A stretch of 64,000 nt of DNA, from positions 61,279,166-61,343,165 of the forward strand of contig NC_086376.1 in assembly GCF_036588685.1 (NCBI RefSeq), written 5' to 3'. The position numbers and the translations under genes are program-made. Position 1 is the stretch's first letter; each line of letters opens with the position of its first letter. This document shows, in pieces, positions 11,642 to 23,049 of the stretch. The notes below the pieces were generated by a model that was given only the letters and a program-made list of their open reading frames with translations, was not told the origin of the DNA and did not search any database. Origin of the DNA: Mytilus trossulus. Taxonomy: Eukaryota; Mollusca; Bivalvia; Mytilida; Mytilidae.

Positions 11642-13307
11642 TGTCGGTCATCTGTGTCAATTTACGTGCACACTGACTACATTGTTGTTGTATTTAAATC
11701 TTTCGACCACTGAAATGAGACGTAACAAGTTGTTTGTTTGTAATACGCCAGAATGTTATCAATTAAGAATTGAATGCTTCTTTTTGTAAATTTATTGGGG
11801 TGTAAAACCGTTGACCGAAGTACATTTTGTATGAAGCGCGGAAGCGCTTCATTCTAAAAATGTACGCACGGTCAACGCTTTTACAACCCTATAAAGTTAC
11901 AAAAAGAAGCAATCAATACTTATAATTTCATTTTTTTAGCTAGGATCATTAAAACACGGTTTTTATAGAGTTTTATTTAATTCACCTGTGCACTTTTTTG
12001 TAGGACCTCGTGTCATTATGAATGATAAGTTTTATTGTCTGATGCAATTGCTTACGGAATAACATGTGATGTGCATTTAGCCAATCAGAATAACGTATTA
12101 TAATGAAACATACATCTAATGTAATAATTGAACTATCAAACGCGAAAGTTGACTGCATTTCAGTGAATTTCCCATCACAAGAAACCATTTGATGAATATT
12201 CATATTCGCCGAGAATAGGTTTGTTGTGATATCTAATTCATAGACATCCAAAAACTTACACTATAAACTGCTCAGAGTCTGAATTGACCAGTTTTTGTGC
12301 TCGACCAGTAAAATCGAGCACACATTTTACTCGACTAGTCTCGACATTGTCTCGACTGTACTTAACTGTACTTAAGTGTACTCGACTAGGTCTCGACTTT
12401 ACTTACTTAGTCTGATTCAGTACTTGATGATCTTTGTGTAGTCTGAAATAGTCTTGGCCAAGGCTCGACCTGTTTCGACCTGTCTTGACTTGTCTCGACC
12501 TGTCTCGACTAGTCTCGACTCAGTATCAACCAGTCTCGACCTGCCTCGACAAGTCTTGACCTTCAAATTTAGTTTAGACTGGTGTAAATCCGCCAATCTT
12601 TCTAAATTAAATATTGATCTTACAATAATCAAGCTTATTAGGTAGTTTTTTTATTGCTGTGAAATGAAAGAATTTAATTTTACAAAAGGTGAAAATTATT
12701 ATATAAATTCAGATGGGCATCTTTAATTTTTTAAGCTTACTGAATCCCAGGTCATTTTATTTTTTGTTGAAATGCTGTCAAATTCAAGAATTAAATTAAT
12801 CTAGGTCAAAAAAGATAGAATTTGCAATTTGGACAAAATAGAGATAGTACACTTTATTTTTTTCAATAACTTTTTCAAATCAACTTGGATTTTCATCAAA
12901 CTATGTAGCTATCTTAGATATATATTAAGTTTACTGAATCCCAGGTCATTTTATTTTTTGTTGTATTGCTGTCAAATTCAAGAATAAAATTAATCTAAGT
13001 CAAAAAAGCTAGAATTTGCAGTTCGGACAAAATAGAGATAGTACACTTTAATTTTTTTAATAACTTTTTCAAATCAACTTGGATGTTCATCAAACTATGC
13101 AGCTATCTTAGATAGATATTAAGCTTACTGAATCCCATATCAATTAGTTATTTGATGTAGTGTTGTAAAATTTAAGAATTTAAGTTATCTTGTTAAAAAA
13201 AAAGCTAGGATTTGCAATGTGTACAAAATAGAGATAGTACACTTTAATTAATTTTTAATAACTTTTTAAAATCAACTTGGATTTTCATCAAACTATGTAG
13301 CTATCTT

Positions 13308-14660
13308 AAAACCCCTTTCTAAATTATTAACATCCATTTTATCAGCAATCAAAAACGAGCTTCAAAGTTATTGTGAAACTGCCTTTTCTAGAGGTGGCGT
13401 GAATCATATGTGGATACTTAAAAATTCCAAAGATCTTTTAGAGTACATACAATCTAACTCTCTTTCATCTTGTAACAGTATTAAAACATTTGACTTTTCT
13501 AATCTTTACACAAGTATTCCACATTCCAAACTAAAAGACAAATTAAAAGAGTTGGTATTACTTTGCTTCATAAAAAAGAATGACCAACGTAGATACAAGT
13601 ATCTCGTCTTAGGGAGGGATAAGTCCAACTTTGTAAAGAATCACTCTGATTCAAACAAAGAATTCTCTGAAACCGATATTATCAAGATGCTTGATTTCTT
13701 GATTGACAACATATTTGTTACGTTCGGAGGACGTGTTTTTCAACAGACTGTCGGCATCCCAATGGGAACAAACTGTGCCCCTCTATTTGCTGACTTGTTT
13801 CTTTATTATTATGAGGCTGACTTCATGCAGGAACTTCTTAGGAAGAAAGATAAGAAGTTAGCAATATCCTTTAACTCTACTTTCCGCTATATAGATGACG
13901 TTCTTTCACTAAACAATTTAAAATTTGGTGACTATGTGGATCGCATCTATCCCATAGAATTGGAGATAACGGATACTACAGATACAGTTAAGTCGGCTTC
14001 ATATCTTGACTTACATCTAGAAATTGACAATGAGGGTCGGTTGAAGACAAAACTTTACGACAAAAGAGATGATTTAAGCTTTCCAATTGTGAACTTTCCA
14101 TTTCTAAGTAGCAACATTCCAGCAGCACCTGCATACGGAGTATATATCTCCCAATTTATACGATATTCCCGTGCTTGCATTTCCTATCATGATTTTCTTG
14201 ATAGAGGGTTACTGCTCACAAGGAAGCTTTTAAACCAAGTTTCCAAATGGTGAAGTTGAAATCATCCCTTCGTAAATTTTACGGACGCCATCACGAGTTG
14301 GTTGACCGTTATGGAATAACCGTTTCACAAATGATATCGGATATGTTCCTTACGTCGTAACTACAATCCCCTTCCCTTTCATGAATTTGACTTACCGAAT
14401 TAGACTATTTACCGGATTTGTAATCACATAAGCAACACGACGGGTGTCGCATGTGGAGCAGGATCTGCTTACCCTTCCGGAGCACCTGAGATCACCCCTA
14501 GTTTTTGGTGGGGTTCGTGTTGTTTATTCTTTAGTTTTCTATGCTGTGTCATGTGTACTATTGTTTTTTCTGTTTGTCTTTTTCATTTTTAGCCATGGCG
14601 TTGTCAGTTTGTTTTAGATTTATGAGTTTGACTGTCCCTTTGGTATCTTTCGTCCCTCTT
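13308..14660 (+). mobile_element. 5'-truncated Penelope-like retroelement insertion
   Basis: A 1.35-kb block interrupts the right foldback arm: the arm reads ...gctatctta | insert | agatatacatt..., where the left arm has the uninterrupted form. The insert starts abruptly in the middle of coding sequence and ends in a 3' tail that also occurs alone at 7940-8030, 19717-19885, 23050-23530 and 38500-38700. Repeated 3' tails with missing 5' parts are what target-primed reverse transcription leaves. A shared TTA at both junctions may be the target duplication. Confidence 0.8.
13309..14253 (+). pseudogene. Reverse transcriptase fragment, Penelope-like
   Basis: Open from the insertion junction (13309) to a stop at 14251-14253; no true start is present because the 5' part is missing. 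Reverse transcriptase motifs are visible in order: motif A (FDFSNLYTSIPH), motif B (VGIPMGTNCAPLFADLF), motif C (RYIDDVL), then a thumb-like region ending near 'RGLLLTRKLLNQ'. The stop follows a likely one-base deletion: in the next frame the sequence continues about 30 codons with 'KLKSSLRKFYGRHH'. No GIY-YIG endonuclease lies in the fragment. The assignment to Penelope-like elements rests on recalled motif wording and on the abundance of this family in bivalves; the subclade is not resolved. The copy is dead. Confidence 0.8.
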
Positions 14661-15110
14661 TTAGATATACATTGAGCTTACTAAATCCCAGGTCATTTTA
14701 TTTTTTCAATTCAACTTAGATTTTCATCAAACTCTACAACTATCTTCGCAATATATTGATCTTACTGAATCATAGGTTGTTATTTAGTTTTGTGTACTTC
14801 TGTCAAATTTAAGAATTTAATTAATCTAGGTCAAAAAGCTACGATATTAGAAATATATCTTTCCTCATATTAAATTTTAGTTTTTATAACACAAAATGGT
14901 GTCTTTTTTAAGATTACATTTTTTTCAAATCAGCTTGAACCAAATAAACACCTTTTTGTGTTAAAACAAAAATTTAATATCATGAACTTTCATAACAATC
15001 CTTAATAACCTTTTAAAAAAAAGATATGTGTTTCAAAGTTACAGTAAAAATTTATTTAAATCAAATCTTAAAATATGTTTTTGGTCAATTTAATGACACG
15101 GAACTATACA

Positions 15111-15289
15111 TGGTTTATTACATCAGTACATGTGAGTTTTACAGGTAAAAAGAAAGCCCTTTTTTTTCTCAAACTCGTGTATTTCTTATCTAGTGAATTA
15201 AAAAAGCTTTGCGATTTAAATTTCACAGGATGTTGCGACTTTGAATAAATGTTATTTAGAATTCAAAACTCTCTGGTAGATGTGATCTT
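15111..15289. other. Short unassigned stretch between foldback element and duplication
   Basis: No gene or repeat recognised. Confidence 0.4.
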
Positions 15290-16321
15290 TTTCTTATTCT
15301 TACAGTTGATGTTGTACTTCGTGACATGGATTTGTTTTCTCGCAATATGTCTATGACTTTTGATCGAAAGTATACTACTGTTGCCTTATTTATATATCAA
15401 TCTGTAACCTTCCAACTGATTTAGTGTTCAACGTCACAATCAGTCTGCAAAAAGCATGACCTTTTACAGTTAAGTTTTGAAGAGTCGTATTTACATTTAC
15501 ATGCATTAAAAATAAAACGATTGCCAAAATTATGATGTTGTTGTTGTTATTGGTTTTGGGAGGTGGCTTAGTTATGTAGTAATTGCTCCTTAAATTCATA
15601 TATATAAATATTATGTATATATACTTTCAGTCTTTAATTTTATTTTTAGTATTAAGTTTTGTCGTGTAACTATATGAAACTTTGACGAACATGGTTGACT
15701 GAATTACTAGGAAATATATATATATTGAGAGACAAAAAAAAGCAAAAAAAACCCACACATATCAGAAGGTACATGTACTATGAAAAATTATTATGTGAAA
15801 TCGTGTAAGTCAAAAGGGCTCTACATGACCATGCAGCAATACTGCCTAATCCAATCTGTGTATATATGTGAACGTCAAGATAAGAGACAGACTTAATTGT
15901 ATCGTGTATCCAGTTAATGGAAAAGTTGGAAAAGATGTGTTCAGCATAGTCACAAAAAATTGCACTACTCAGTAAGAGAAAAACATTTTCTTAGTATATA
16001 GCAACAAAAAAGTTAATGAATACTGCCAACATTTTTTCTTTCATCATCAAAAGTTCCTGTATAAAGTCATTTTCCAGTGAAATAAGGAAAACCTCGCAAA
16101 GAATAGTAATTTCATTTCCATGTGATAAGTAAGGTTTAATATCTTGCATGGGGTTTTTTTCTTTCGAAAATGTTGGCTTTTGTTTCTCGTTTTATCTTTT
16201 TGGTCGCAGTAATTCGTCCACAAATGGTTTTCAATTGAAATGTTTATATCTCTATATTTCCATTAAATGGTATTATAGAAAACAAAACGTGCATGAAAAA
16301 TCAAGAAGAAAAAGATTTATA

Positions 16322-16327
16322 TTTATT
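16322..16327 (-). promoter_or_regulatory. Poly(A) signal of copy 2
   Basis: AATAAA on the minus strand, about 72 bp after the stop codon at 16399-16401, in a 3' flank shared with copies 1 and 3. Confidence 0.65.
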
Positions 16328-16398
16328 TTAATATTCATAAACCATTATAAAAAAATCTATAAAACATCGACATCAATTCATCATGGACTTCTTGGATT

Positions 16399-18554
16399 CT
16401 AATATGTTCCTTTTTTACCTGCAATGACAAAAATAATGTTGAAATAATAGCTGATTGCATTGCATTATTAAAGAAAGATTTCAGTTCATATTCTCAAAAG
16501 ATTTTGTTAAATGTACATTCCGCTAAAATTTCTCAAACTTTCAGTTTTATGTCTTCTACGGTCGTTCATATCTGTTCTTATTCTTCCGTACATCTCCTTC
16601 TTTTCCTTCAGTTTTTCAGGTTTGATTTAAATAATTGGTATTAAATTAATCTAAATAATTTTCAAATCAAACAAAAAGAATGCACAAGGTTTATGGAAAA
16701 CGACTTGTCGCATACAATTTCAAAGCTTATTTCAAATTTTTCAAAACCTTTCAAATCAATAAAATTGAGAAAGGAAATGGTAAATATGTCAAAGCGACAA
16801 CCACCCGACCATAGAGCAAACAACAGTCGAAGGCAACCAATGGGTCATCAATGTAGCGAGAATTCCCGCACCCGTAGGTGTCCTTCAGCTGGCCCCTAAA
16901 ATATGCATAATAGTACAGTGATAATGGACGTCATACTAAACTCCGAATTATACACAAGAAACTCAAATTTAAAATCATACAAGACTAACAAAGGCCAGAG
17001 GCTCCTGACTTGGGACAGGCGCAAAATTGCGGCGGGGTTAAACATGTTTATGATATCTCAATCCTCCCCCTATACCTCTAGCCAATGTAGAAAAGTAAAA
17101 GAATAACAATACGCACATTAAAATTCAGTTCAAGAGAAGTCCGAGTCCGATGTCAAAAGATGTAACAAAAGAAAATAAATAAAATGACAATAATACATAA
17201 ATAACAACCGACTACTAGCAGTTAACTGACATGCCAGCTCCAGACCTTAATTAAACTGATTGAAAGAGTATGCCTTCATCATATGAATATCAGGTACAAT
17301 CCCTCCCGTTAGGGGTTTAGTATCATACTATCATAAAATATATGAAAAGAACATAACCCGTGTCATGCCAACAACTGTGTTTTTAGAAATAAATGTGTTT
17401 AGTTTCATGTTCATTTGTTTATACCTTGCTATGCTTAAGTCTTAGTTTAGAAATATCAATAAAGTCTCCATAGAGTGAAGCATAAGCAATCAATGTAATA
17501 TTGTAACAAAGTATTTTACCATATACCACCAAAAGTTATAAATTATCCAATTCATTCATCATGCGGCATGATTTGTTTAACGATTTCCTTTCACACATAT
17601 TCGTTTGTCGGAACAACGTGACGAACGAATGTCATTTTGTATGAAACCCTCTTAAGTTACAAGCTGGCAACTGTATTTGTATTATAATTAGAAAATTTCA
17701 CATTTACATAACAACTTTTTCTTCTTTTTAGTGATGTAGGATTACTTACCTCCAAATTTACCAAAACTGCTCAATCCACTTAGACCTCGTCTTCCATTTA
17801 TTAGTCCACCATTCACACCAATACCATTACCATTCAAACCACCAATACCATTACCATTCAAACCACCTACACCGTATGATCCAGAACCATTTAAACCACC
17901 AATACCATGAGATTTATAACCATTCAAACCTCCAAAACCGGATGATCCAAAACCATTTAAACTACCAATACCACCAATACCATATGATCCAAAGTTATTC
18001 AAACCACCATATGATCCGAAACCATTCAAACCCTCATATGATCCAAAACCATTCAAACCACCAATACCATATGTTCCGTAATTGTTTGCACCACCGTATG
18101 CCCCATTAATACCATATGCTCCATAACCATTCAAATTGTTATATCCTTCAATTCCTCGACCGAATCCATTACCATTAAAAAGTCCGATATTTTTACCGTT
18201 AAAACCGTAATTTTCATTACCACTGAATCCGTTCAATCCTCTGCCATGTAGATATCTGTATCCAGGATATCCACTTTGAATACTATATCCATTGTATCCA
18301 GCAATACCACCAATGTTTAATGGTGAACCGTAACCATAGGCGTTGTTGGAATATCCCCCGTATCCGTATCCTGATCTACCATAAGTTGGATATCCAAATC
18401 CACTATATCCTTGGTATCCAAAACTAGCAATATTACCTGGTCCGAATGGATTTCCATATGTTTTCAGGTTATGTGTGGGACTGTATCCTTTTTCACCGGC
18501 CTCCGATGCAACGAGTCCGAAAAGCACAAAAGAAATCAATACTATTGGTGTCAT
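16399..18554 (-). CDS. Shematrin-like secreted glycine-rich protein, copy 2
   Basis: Spliced coding sequence: 18554-17750 joined to 16418-16399 (274 aa). The start is the ATG at 18554, just after the acceptor ...TTTCAG at 18566-18568; the longer frame upstream is intron. Residues 1-20 form a signal peptide (MTPIVLISFVLFGLVASEAG), followed by a short acidic/basic stretch and then Gly/Tyr/Asn repeats (YGYGGYSNNAYGYG, then GIGGLNGFGSYGG units) to the end. Reading through the donor AG|GTAAGT would give a false stop after two codons; splicing adds a final KKGTY. Pinctada shematrins are Gly/Tyr-rich shell matrix proteins with a short basic, Tyr-ending C-terminus, so a mantle or shell-matrix role is likely but inferred. 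A byssal or cuticular protein is the alternative. The last intron (16419-17749) carries a family B insertion absent from copy 3. Confidence 0.85.
16761..17408 (+). mobile_element. Family B insertion in the last intron of copy 2
   Basis: The copy 3 intron reads 'tcaaatcaat' directly into 'gttcatttgtt'; here 648 bp separate the two. The insert begins 'aaaattgagaaaggaaatgg' and contains 'gacaaccacccgaccat' and 'tgacttgggacaggcg' blocks also found at 36958-37200. Open frames in it (16693-16899 and 16903-17106) are repeat-derived. Confidence 0.75.
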
Positions 18555-18775
18555 GTTTGTTGGTTCTGAAACGATTTTCAATAATTCGTCAAAATAAAAA
18601 AAATAATAATAAAACCTTTAAAACATAAACAAAAACGGATCACCGAAAATGCTTAAGTAGATTAATGAAAGATAAAAGTTGTAAATAAAATATTGAGTTA
18701 TGACGAATTATGACGATTAACATGATCTTTTGTGAGAGAAAGACGAATATCTTTTAAAGCAAATCAAGTACTTAC

Positions 18776-18837
18776 CTCTGTAATGATCTATGCTGGTGTG
18801 TTCCTTGTGATACGTATTGTTTACTGCGTCTTATATA
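18776..18837 (-). promoter_or_regulatory. Copy 2 promoter and non-coding exon 1
   Basis: TATATAAG at 18830-18837 lies about 55 bp before the donor AG|GTAAGT (exon ends at 18776). The exon 'caaggaacacaccagcatag' is nearly identical in copy 3. The transcription start is inferred about 30 bp from the TATA box, near 18807. Confidence 0.7.
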
Positions 18838-18839
18838 AT

Positions 18840-19716
18840 ATACTCACTGACCACACATTATGTTATAATCAGTTATAAAATAAACATTTAACAATGATAA
18901 ACCTGTAAAGTGGGTTTAATTAACAAACAAAACCCCCAAAAAAACGGTTTACCACAATGATAGAAAATATTGTCATCAATTATTTGTTGCTATTATTTTA
19001 CCCTTTGTTATCTTGGTTTAGGGACTTTCACCTATTAGTAATATTTGAAATTCATATAATACAAGTGTAATTCAGTATTAGGAAAATTTCCCATTTTATT
19101 TAAGTATTCGTACACATTCATTGATATCCAAGTTGTGTATTTCTAATTATTTGTGTCGTTTAATGTTGTTTCATTTTTTGCATTTTTAACACTGTATTTG
19201 CAATTGATCTATTCAGACTCGGACTTTTTAAACCAACGTTAACTGAGTTAAAAGTTTAGCTAGCTTAAAATTCAGGTTTAATCCACCATTTTCCTAGTCA
19301 TAAAATGCATGTTTCAAATTCAGGAATATGCCAGTTATTATCCGTTCGTTTTGATGTGTTTGAGCTTTTGATTTTGCAATTTGCTGAGGGAATTTCCGTT
19401 TTAAATTCCCTTGGAGTTCGTAAATACATTTTTTTTACTTTACTTCTTGCATTCATTTTCATTTTTTTTTTAAGAAGTTGAATTATGATTTTATTCTTTT
19501 GGAAATGTATAAACAATCGTCTACATAACAATGTGTAGAAATACTAAAGACCGAATGACATGAAACCATGCAAAATCAGGGATGATACAATGTACTCTTG
19601 AAGGTCTTTCATATCCTGCTCCAAACATATCACCTGCTGTATCGTTCATGGTAATGGCATACTCTTACAAAACGTTAGTCAGATGTATACCTGTGTAGAA
19701 CGTTTATACAATAAAG
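18840..19716. other. Upstream region of copy 2 with a family C repeat
   Basis: 18840-19110 matches the upstream sequence of copies 1 and 3. 19262-19400 is a family C repeat. No gene is seen; the open frame 19298-19531 (minus) is in repeat sequence. Confidence 0.5.
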
Positions 19717-19885
19717 GCGAAAATTACTAGAGGAACAGTCAAACTCATATATTGAAAATAAACTGACAACGCCATGGTTAAAACTGATAAAAACAAAACA
19801 GATAATAGTACGTGAGAAACAACATAAAAAAACTGAAAACTGAGAGTCGAGAACCCCACCCCAATCTGGGGGTATGATTGTGTGT
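19717..19885 (-). repeat. Retroelement 3' tail
   Basis: The reverse complement of the Penelope-like 3' tail: 'gccatggcgttgtcagttt', 'tatgagtttgactgttcc' and a degraded 'ccccagattggggtggggtt' block. Truncated, with no coding part. Confidence 0.6.
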
Positions 19886-20884
19886 CTCTCATAAAGGCAT
19901 TGTGTCTATCTCGGTTGCTCATTCCATTTTTTTACTGAACTATAATAACTGTTATATAATTCGGAGGATAAATAACCGATAGCACACCTTTTAATAAACC
20001 ATTTTCTTCGGGGCATGCATTACCAAATAATGAATATAACATTTACCCGTTGGTTGATAACGTTAAATTTGGTTAGTTTTCATGGCTATCTCCCCTTTTT
20101 CAATTTATTTTCCGGCTCGGCGTGTTTGTTTCTTTTTCTTATATCGTATCAGCTGGAAATTATAAATTTCATATGCTAGAGTGTTGCTACAAACAAATGA
20201 AAAATAACAAAAGCTGAAATATATTTTTTTTTTATTTCATTTTGTTTATCTCTTGCACGAACAGTAAGCTACTTTTTGGGGTAACAACATTGTTTACAAA
20301 ACTGTTCGACGACAGAGAAACTCATTCCAAATGATAGTTTTTTGGAATTTGAATTTGAAACCAAATTTAATACCCAGAAAAAAATCGAAATGAATTATTT
20401 GTCTCACAACAAAATACAATGAAAATTTTGCCATAAGCTGTCAAACGTACATTCAAATTCCCAGCTACCCTTTCCTTTGTTATGAGTTCAACTATTTTAA
20501 AAACATTCATGTTCTTTATGATATATTTTTGTCAAAATTATATGTTTTATTTTCACAAGCCATCTCTGACCTAAAAATGTATAAATACAATATATTTATA
20601 TTTACTATTCTTTAATAACATAAAATAATTTGACACTTCTAACCAATACTGTAGAAATGTCATAGATTCGAAAATCACAAAACAGCAAATATTGAGAATG
20701 TTTCATAAACCGCAAATATAGAAATGAAGAACACTTTTTTGGTTTATGTAAAAATATATCATTAATTACAATATCTTCATTGTGGTTAACCTTGAAAACA
20801 TAAATAGTCTATTGCAATGGTTCTTTGTTGCTTTGTGTCTTTTTTTTTAACAAATATTATCAGAAATTGAAAATGTTTCATAAA

Positions 20885-21335
20885 TAAACTTATCATAGAT
20901 ACCAGGACTAAATTTAGTATACGCCAGACGCGCGTTTCGTCTACAGAAGACTCATCAGTGACGCTCGAATCTAAAAAAGATAACAAGGCCAAATAAAGAA
21001 GAAAGTTGAAGAGCATTGAGGACCAAAACTCCTAAAAGTTTTGACACATACATATAAGGTAATATTTGCCTAAGGTAGAAAAGTCTTAGTATTTCAAAAA
21101 ATTCTAAAATTTGTTAACAGTAAATTTATAAATATAAAAATATCAATGACAATTCATGTCAGCACAAAAAGTGATGACTACTTGGCCTGTGATACCCTCG
21201 GGGAAATAAGTCTCCACCAGCAGTGGCATCGACCCTGTTGTTGTAAATAAACTAATTATAGATACCAGGACTTAATTTAGTATACACCAGACGCGCGTTT
21301 CGTCTACAGAAGACTCATCAGTGACGCTCGAAACC
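20885..21335 (-). repeat. Family E repeat, near-dimer with two hammerhead-like cores
   Basis: Two cores on the minus strand (20921-20958 and 21284-21321) are 363 bp apart in the same orientation. Each has CTGATGAG, GTCT/AGAC stem, GAAA and ACGC/GCGT-type stem; the second has a wobble. The interval carries the sequence of one monomer. No pairing for stem I is seen in either. Confidence 0.65.
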
Positions 21336-21766
21336 GCTAATATAATAGTGGATAACACTTTTTTGTTGTTTAAGTACAAATAAATAATTTATTACACTAT
21401 TATCTTCGCTGTGGTTAACCTTGAAAACACATATCGTCTATGGTCGTTCGTTGCTTTATGTATTTTTAATAATTATCAAAACTTGCGGTTTGTGATTACA
21501 GTATATAGGTCACAGCGTTTACAGAATTTTGTCATTGCTAACTTAAATTGTTTATAGCTCGCAAAAAAGCAGGTTCAACATTTATTCCGTGTGACGATTT
21601 CTGAAGTCATGATGTTGCATAATAATATTGATGATAGGATAGGAATAACTTAAATTTAGGGATCGGATTCGGGTTTTGAGGGTTCTATTTTGAATTTTTG
21701 TGATGATTGTTTTGAGTTCTGGGTTTTTTTTTCTTTTTAAGCGAGTGTATGGTATCCGAAATTAAA

Positions 21767-22010
21767 CATACACAGGCAAATTTCACTCACATCGATTTCA
21801 CGTAAATTTAAATTAACTTGATTTCACTTGAAATTCATGTAAAAATTCACATCAGATTTACGTAAATTTCAATTCACGTGAAATTCACATGAACATTTTC
21901 ACGTAAGTTTCATGTATAAGCTTGTTTGAGGTGAATATCAAGTGAAATTTTCATATTAATTTCATGTTAGATTCATATGAAATTCATGTGGGCAAATTGC
22001 CTGTGTATAT
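21767..22010. mobile_element. Self-complementary MITE, ~244 bp
   Basis: Terminal inverted repeats 'atacacaggcaaattt' and its complement enclose a body of repeated 'ttcacgtaaattt / aattcacgtgaaatt' half-palindromes. There is no coding potential. Confidence 0.7.
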
Positions 22011-22539
22011 TCAACATATTTTCTGTACGTGTTTAGCTATTGGGGTATAAAAATATGCATTTTTTCTTGGAGTTAATGAAGGTCAAAATTAATACATTAA
22101 ATATATTCAGAATTGAAGATTAAGTTTTGCCATTTGAATAGGGATTTTCCGTTTCGAATTTTCCTTAAAGTGCATTATTTTGTGATCTTACTTTTTATGT
22201 GTGTAAAAAATAACGAGAACACATACTGTGTTGAAACAGAAATTATCAAGATAATTGATCTGTTTATTTTAGCCATTTTAGAGTGTTATCCAATGCGCAG
22301 TGGTCATTTCCATAAAAATATGGTGTGCTTCTCTTATTTCTGTTTAGTTCTTTTATTGAAATGAGAAAGGGAATAGAGATTAACAAAATGAATGTAAAGT
22401 TAGCATTATATCTCAATTTGACTGTGATTTCAACAAGGCTTTTCCACGTCCACTTGTATTTTTGTCCATCTGATGAGTTAAGCCTTTTTCAACTGATTTT
22501 TATAGTTCGTTCTTATGTTGTACTGTTATACCACTGTCC

Positions 22540-22890
22540 CAGGTTAGGGGAATAGTTGGAATCCCGCTAACATGTTTAACCCCGCCATATTATTTATGTA
22601 TGTGCCTGTCCCAAGTCAAGAGCCTGTAAATTCAGTGGTTGTCGTTTGTTTATGTGTTACATATTTGTTTTTTCGTTAATTTTTTTTTACATAAATAAGG
22701 CCGTTAGTTTTCTCGTTAGAATTGTTTTACGTTGTCTTATCGGGACCTTTTATAGCTGACTATGCGGTATGGGCTTTGTTCATTGTTAAAGGCCGTACGG
22801 TGACCTATAGTTGTTAATGTCTGTGTCATTTTGGTCTTTTGTGGATAGTTGTCTCATTGGCAATCATACCACATCTTCTTTTTTATATTT
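22540..22890 (-). repeat. Near full-length family A repeat
   Basis: Minus-strand copy from 'gaagatgtggtatgattgcc' (22885 end) to 'gcctgtcccaagtcaag' and 'ttaaccccgcc' blocks (22540 end), the longest example of this family in the window. Open frames over 22113-22555 upstream of it show no domain. Confidence 0.65.
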
Positions 22891-23049
22891 TCAGAATCTG
22901 CACTGTTCATTTTCAGAAAATTAAAGTTAACTCGACTCATACTCTACTGACATATTAGACATATGTGAAATGTACCGAAAATTCAGAATTCAAACCACAA
23001 ACAATAAGACATAACACAATATCTAACCGAACCCACAACAGAAAGATTA

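Larger units (their letters stand above)
8343..15110. mobile_element. Foldback-like palindromic element, ~6.8 kb
   Basis: The left arm (8343-10688) and right arm (11642-15110) are reverse complements over their whole length, around a ~950-bp spacer. Each arm contains direct repeats of ~190 bp starting 'gacctgggattcag': five in the left arm (8759, 8956, 9143, 9337, 9531) and four in the right (12740, 12934, 13128, 14681), plus a shorter outer variant (8676 and 14765). Long arms containing direct repeats are typical of Foldback/Galileo-type DNA elements. No transposase is visible in the spacer. I see no clear target duplication; the outer edges are near 'tatagttcc' and 'ggaactata'. A segmental inverted duplication is the alternative. 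Confidence 0.75.
15290..20620. repeat. Segmental duplication block containing shematrin-like copy 2
   Basis: Aligns by eye to 25060-28715 across the 3' flank ('gatgttgtacttcgtga' at 15308), the gene, its promoter, and a far 5' flank ('ttcatgttctttatg' at 20506). The block here is longer because its last intron carries a ~648-bp insertion and because the other block has lost ~0.8 kb corresponding to 19112-19915. Confidence 0.75.

Noticed and set aside
17876-18109. Plus-strand Asn/His/Tyr-rich open frame (also 26682-26921)
   Set aside because: It is the antisense of the Gly-repeat exons of shematrin-like copies 2 and 3; the reading frame exists only because of the repeat codons.
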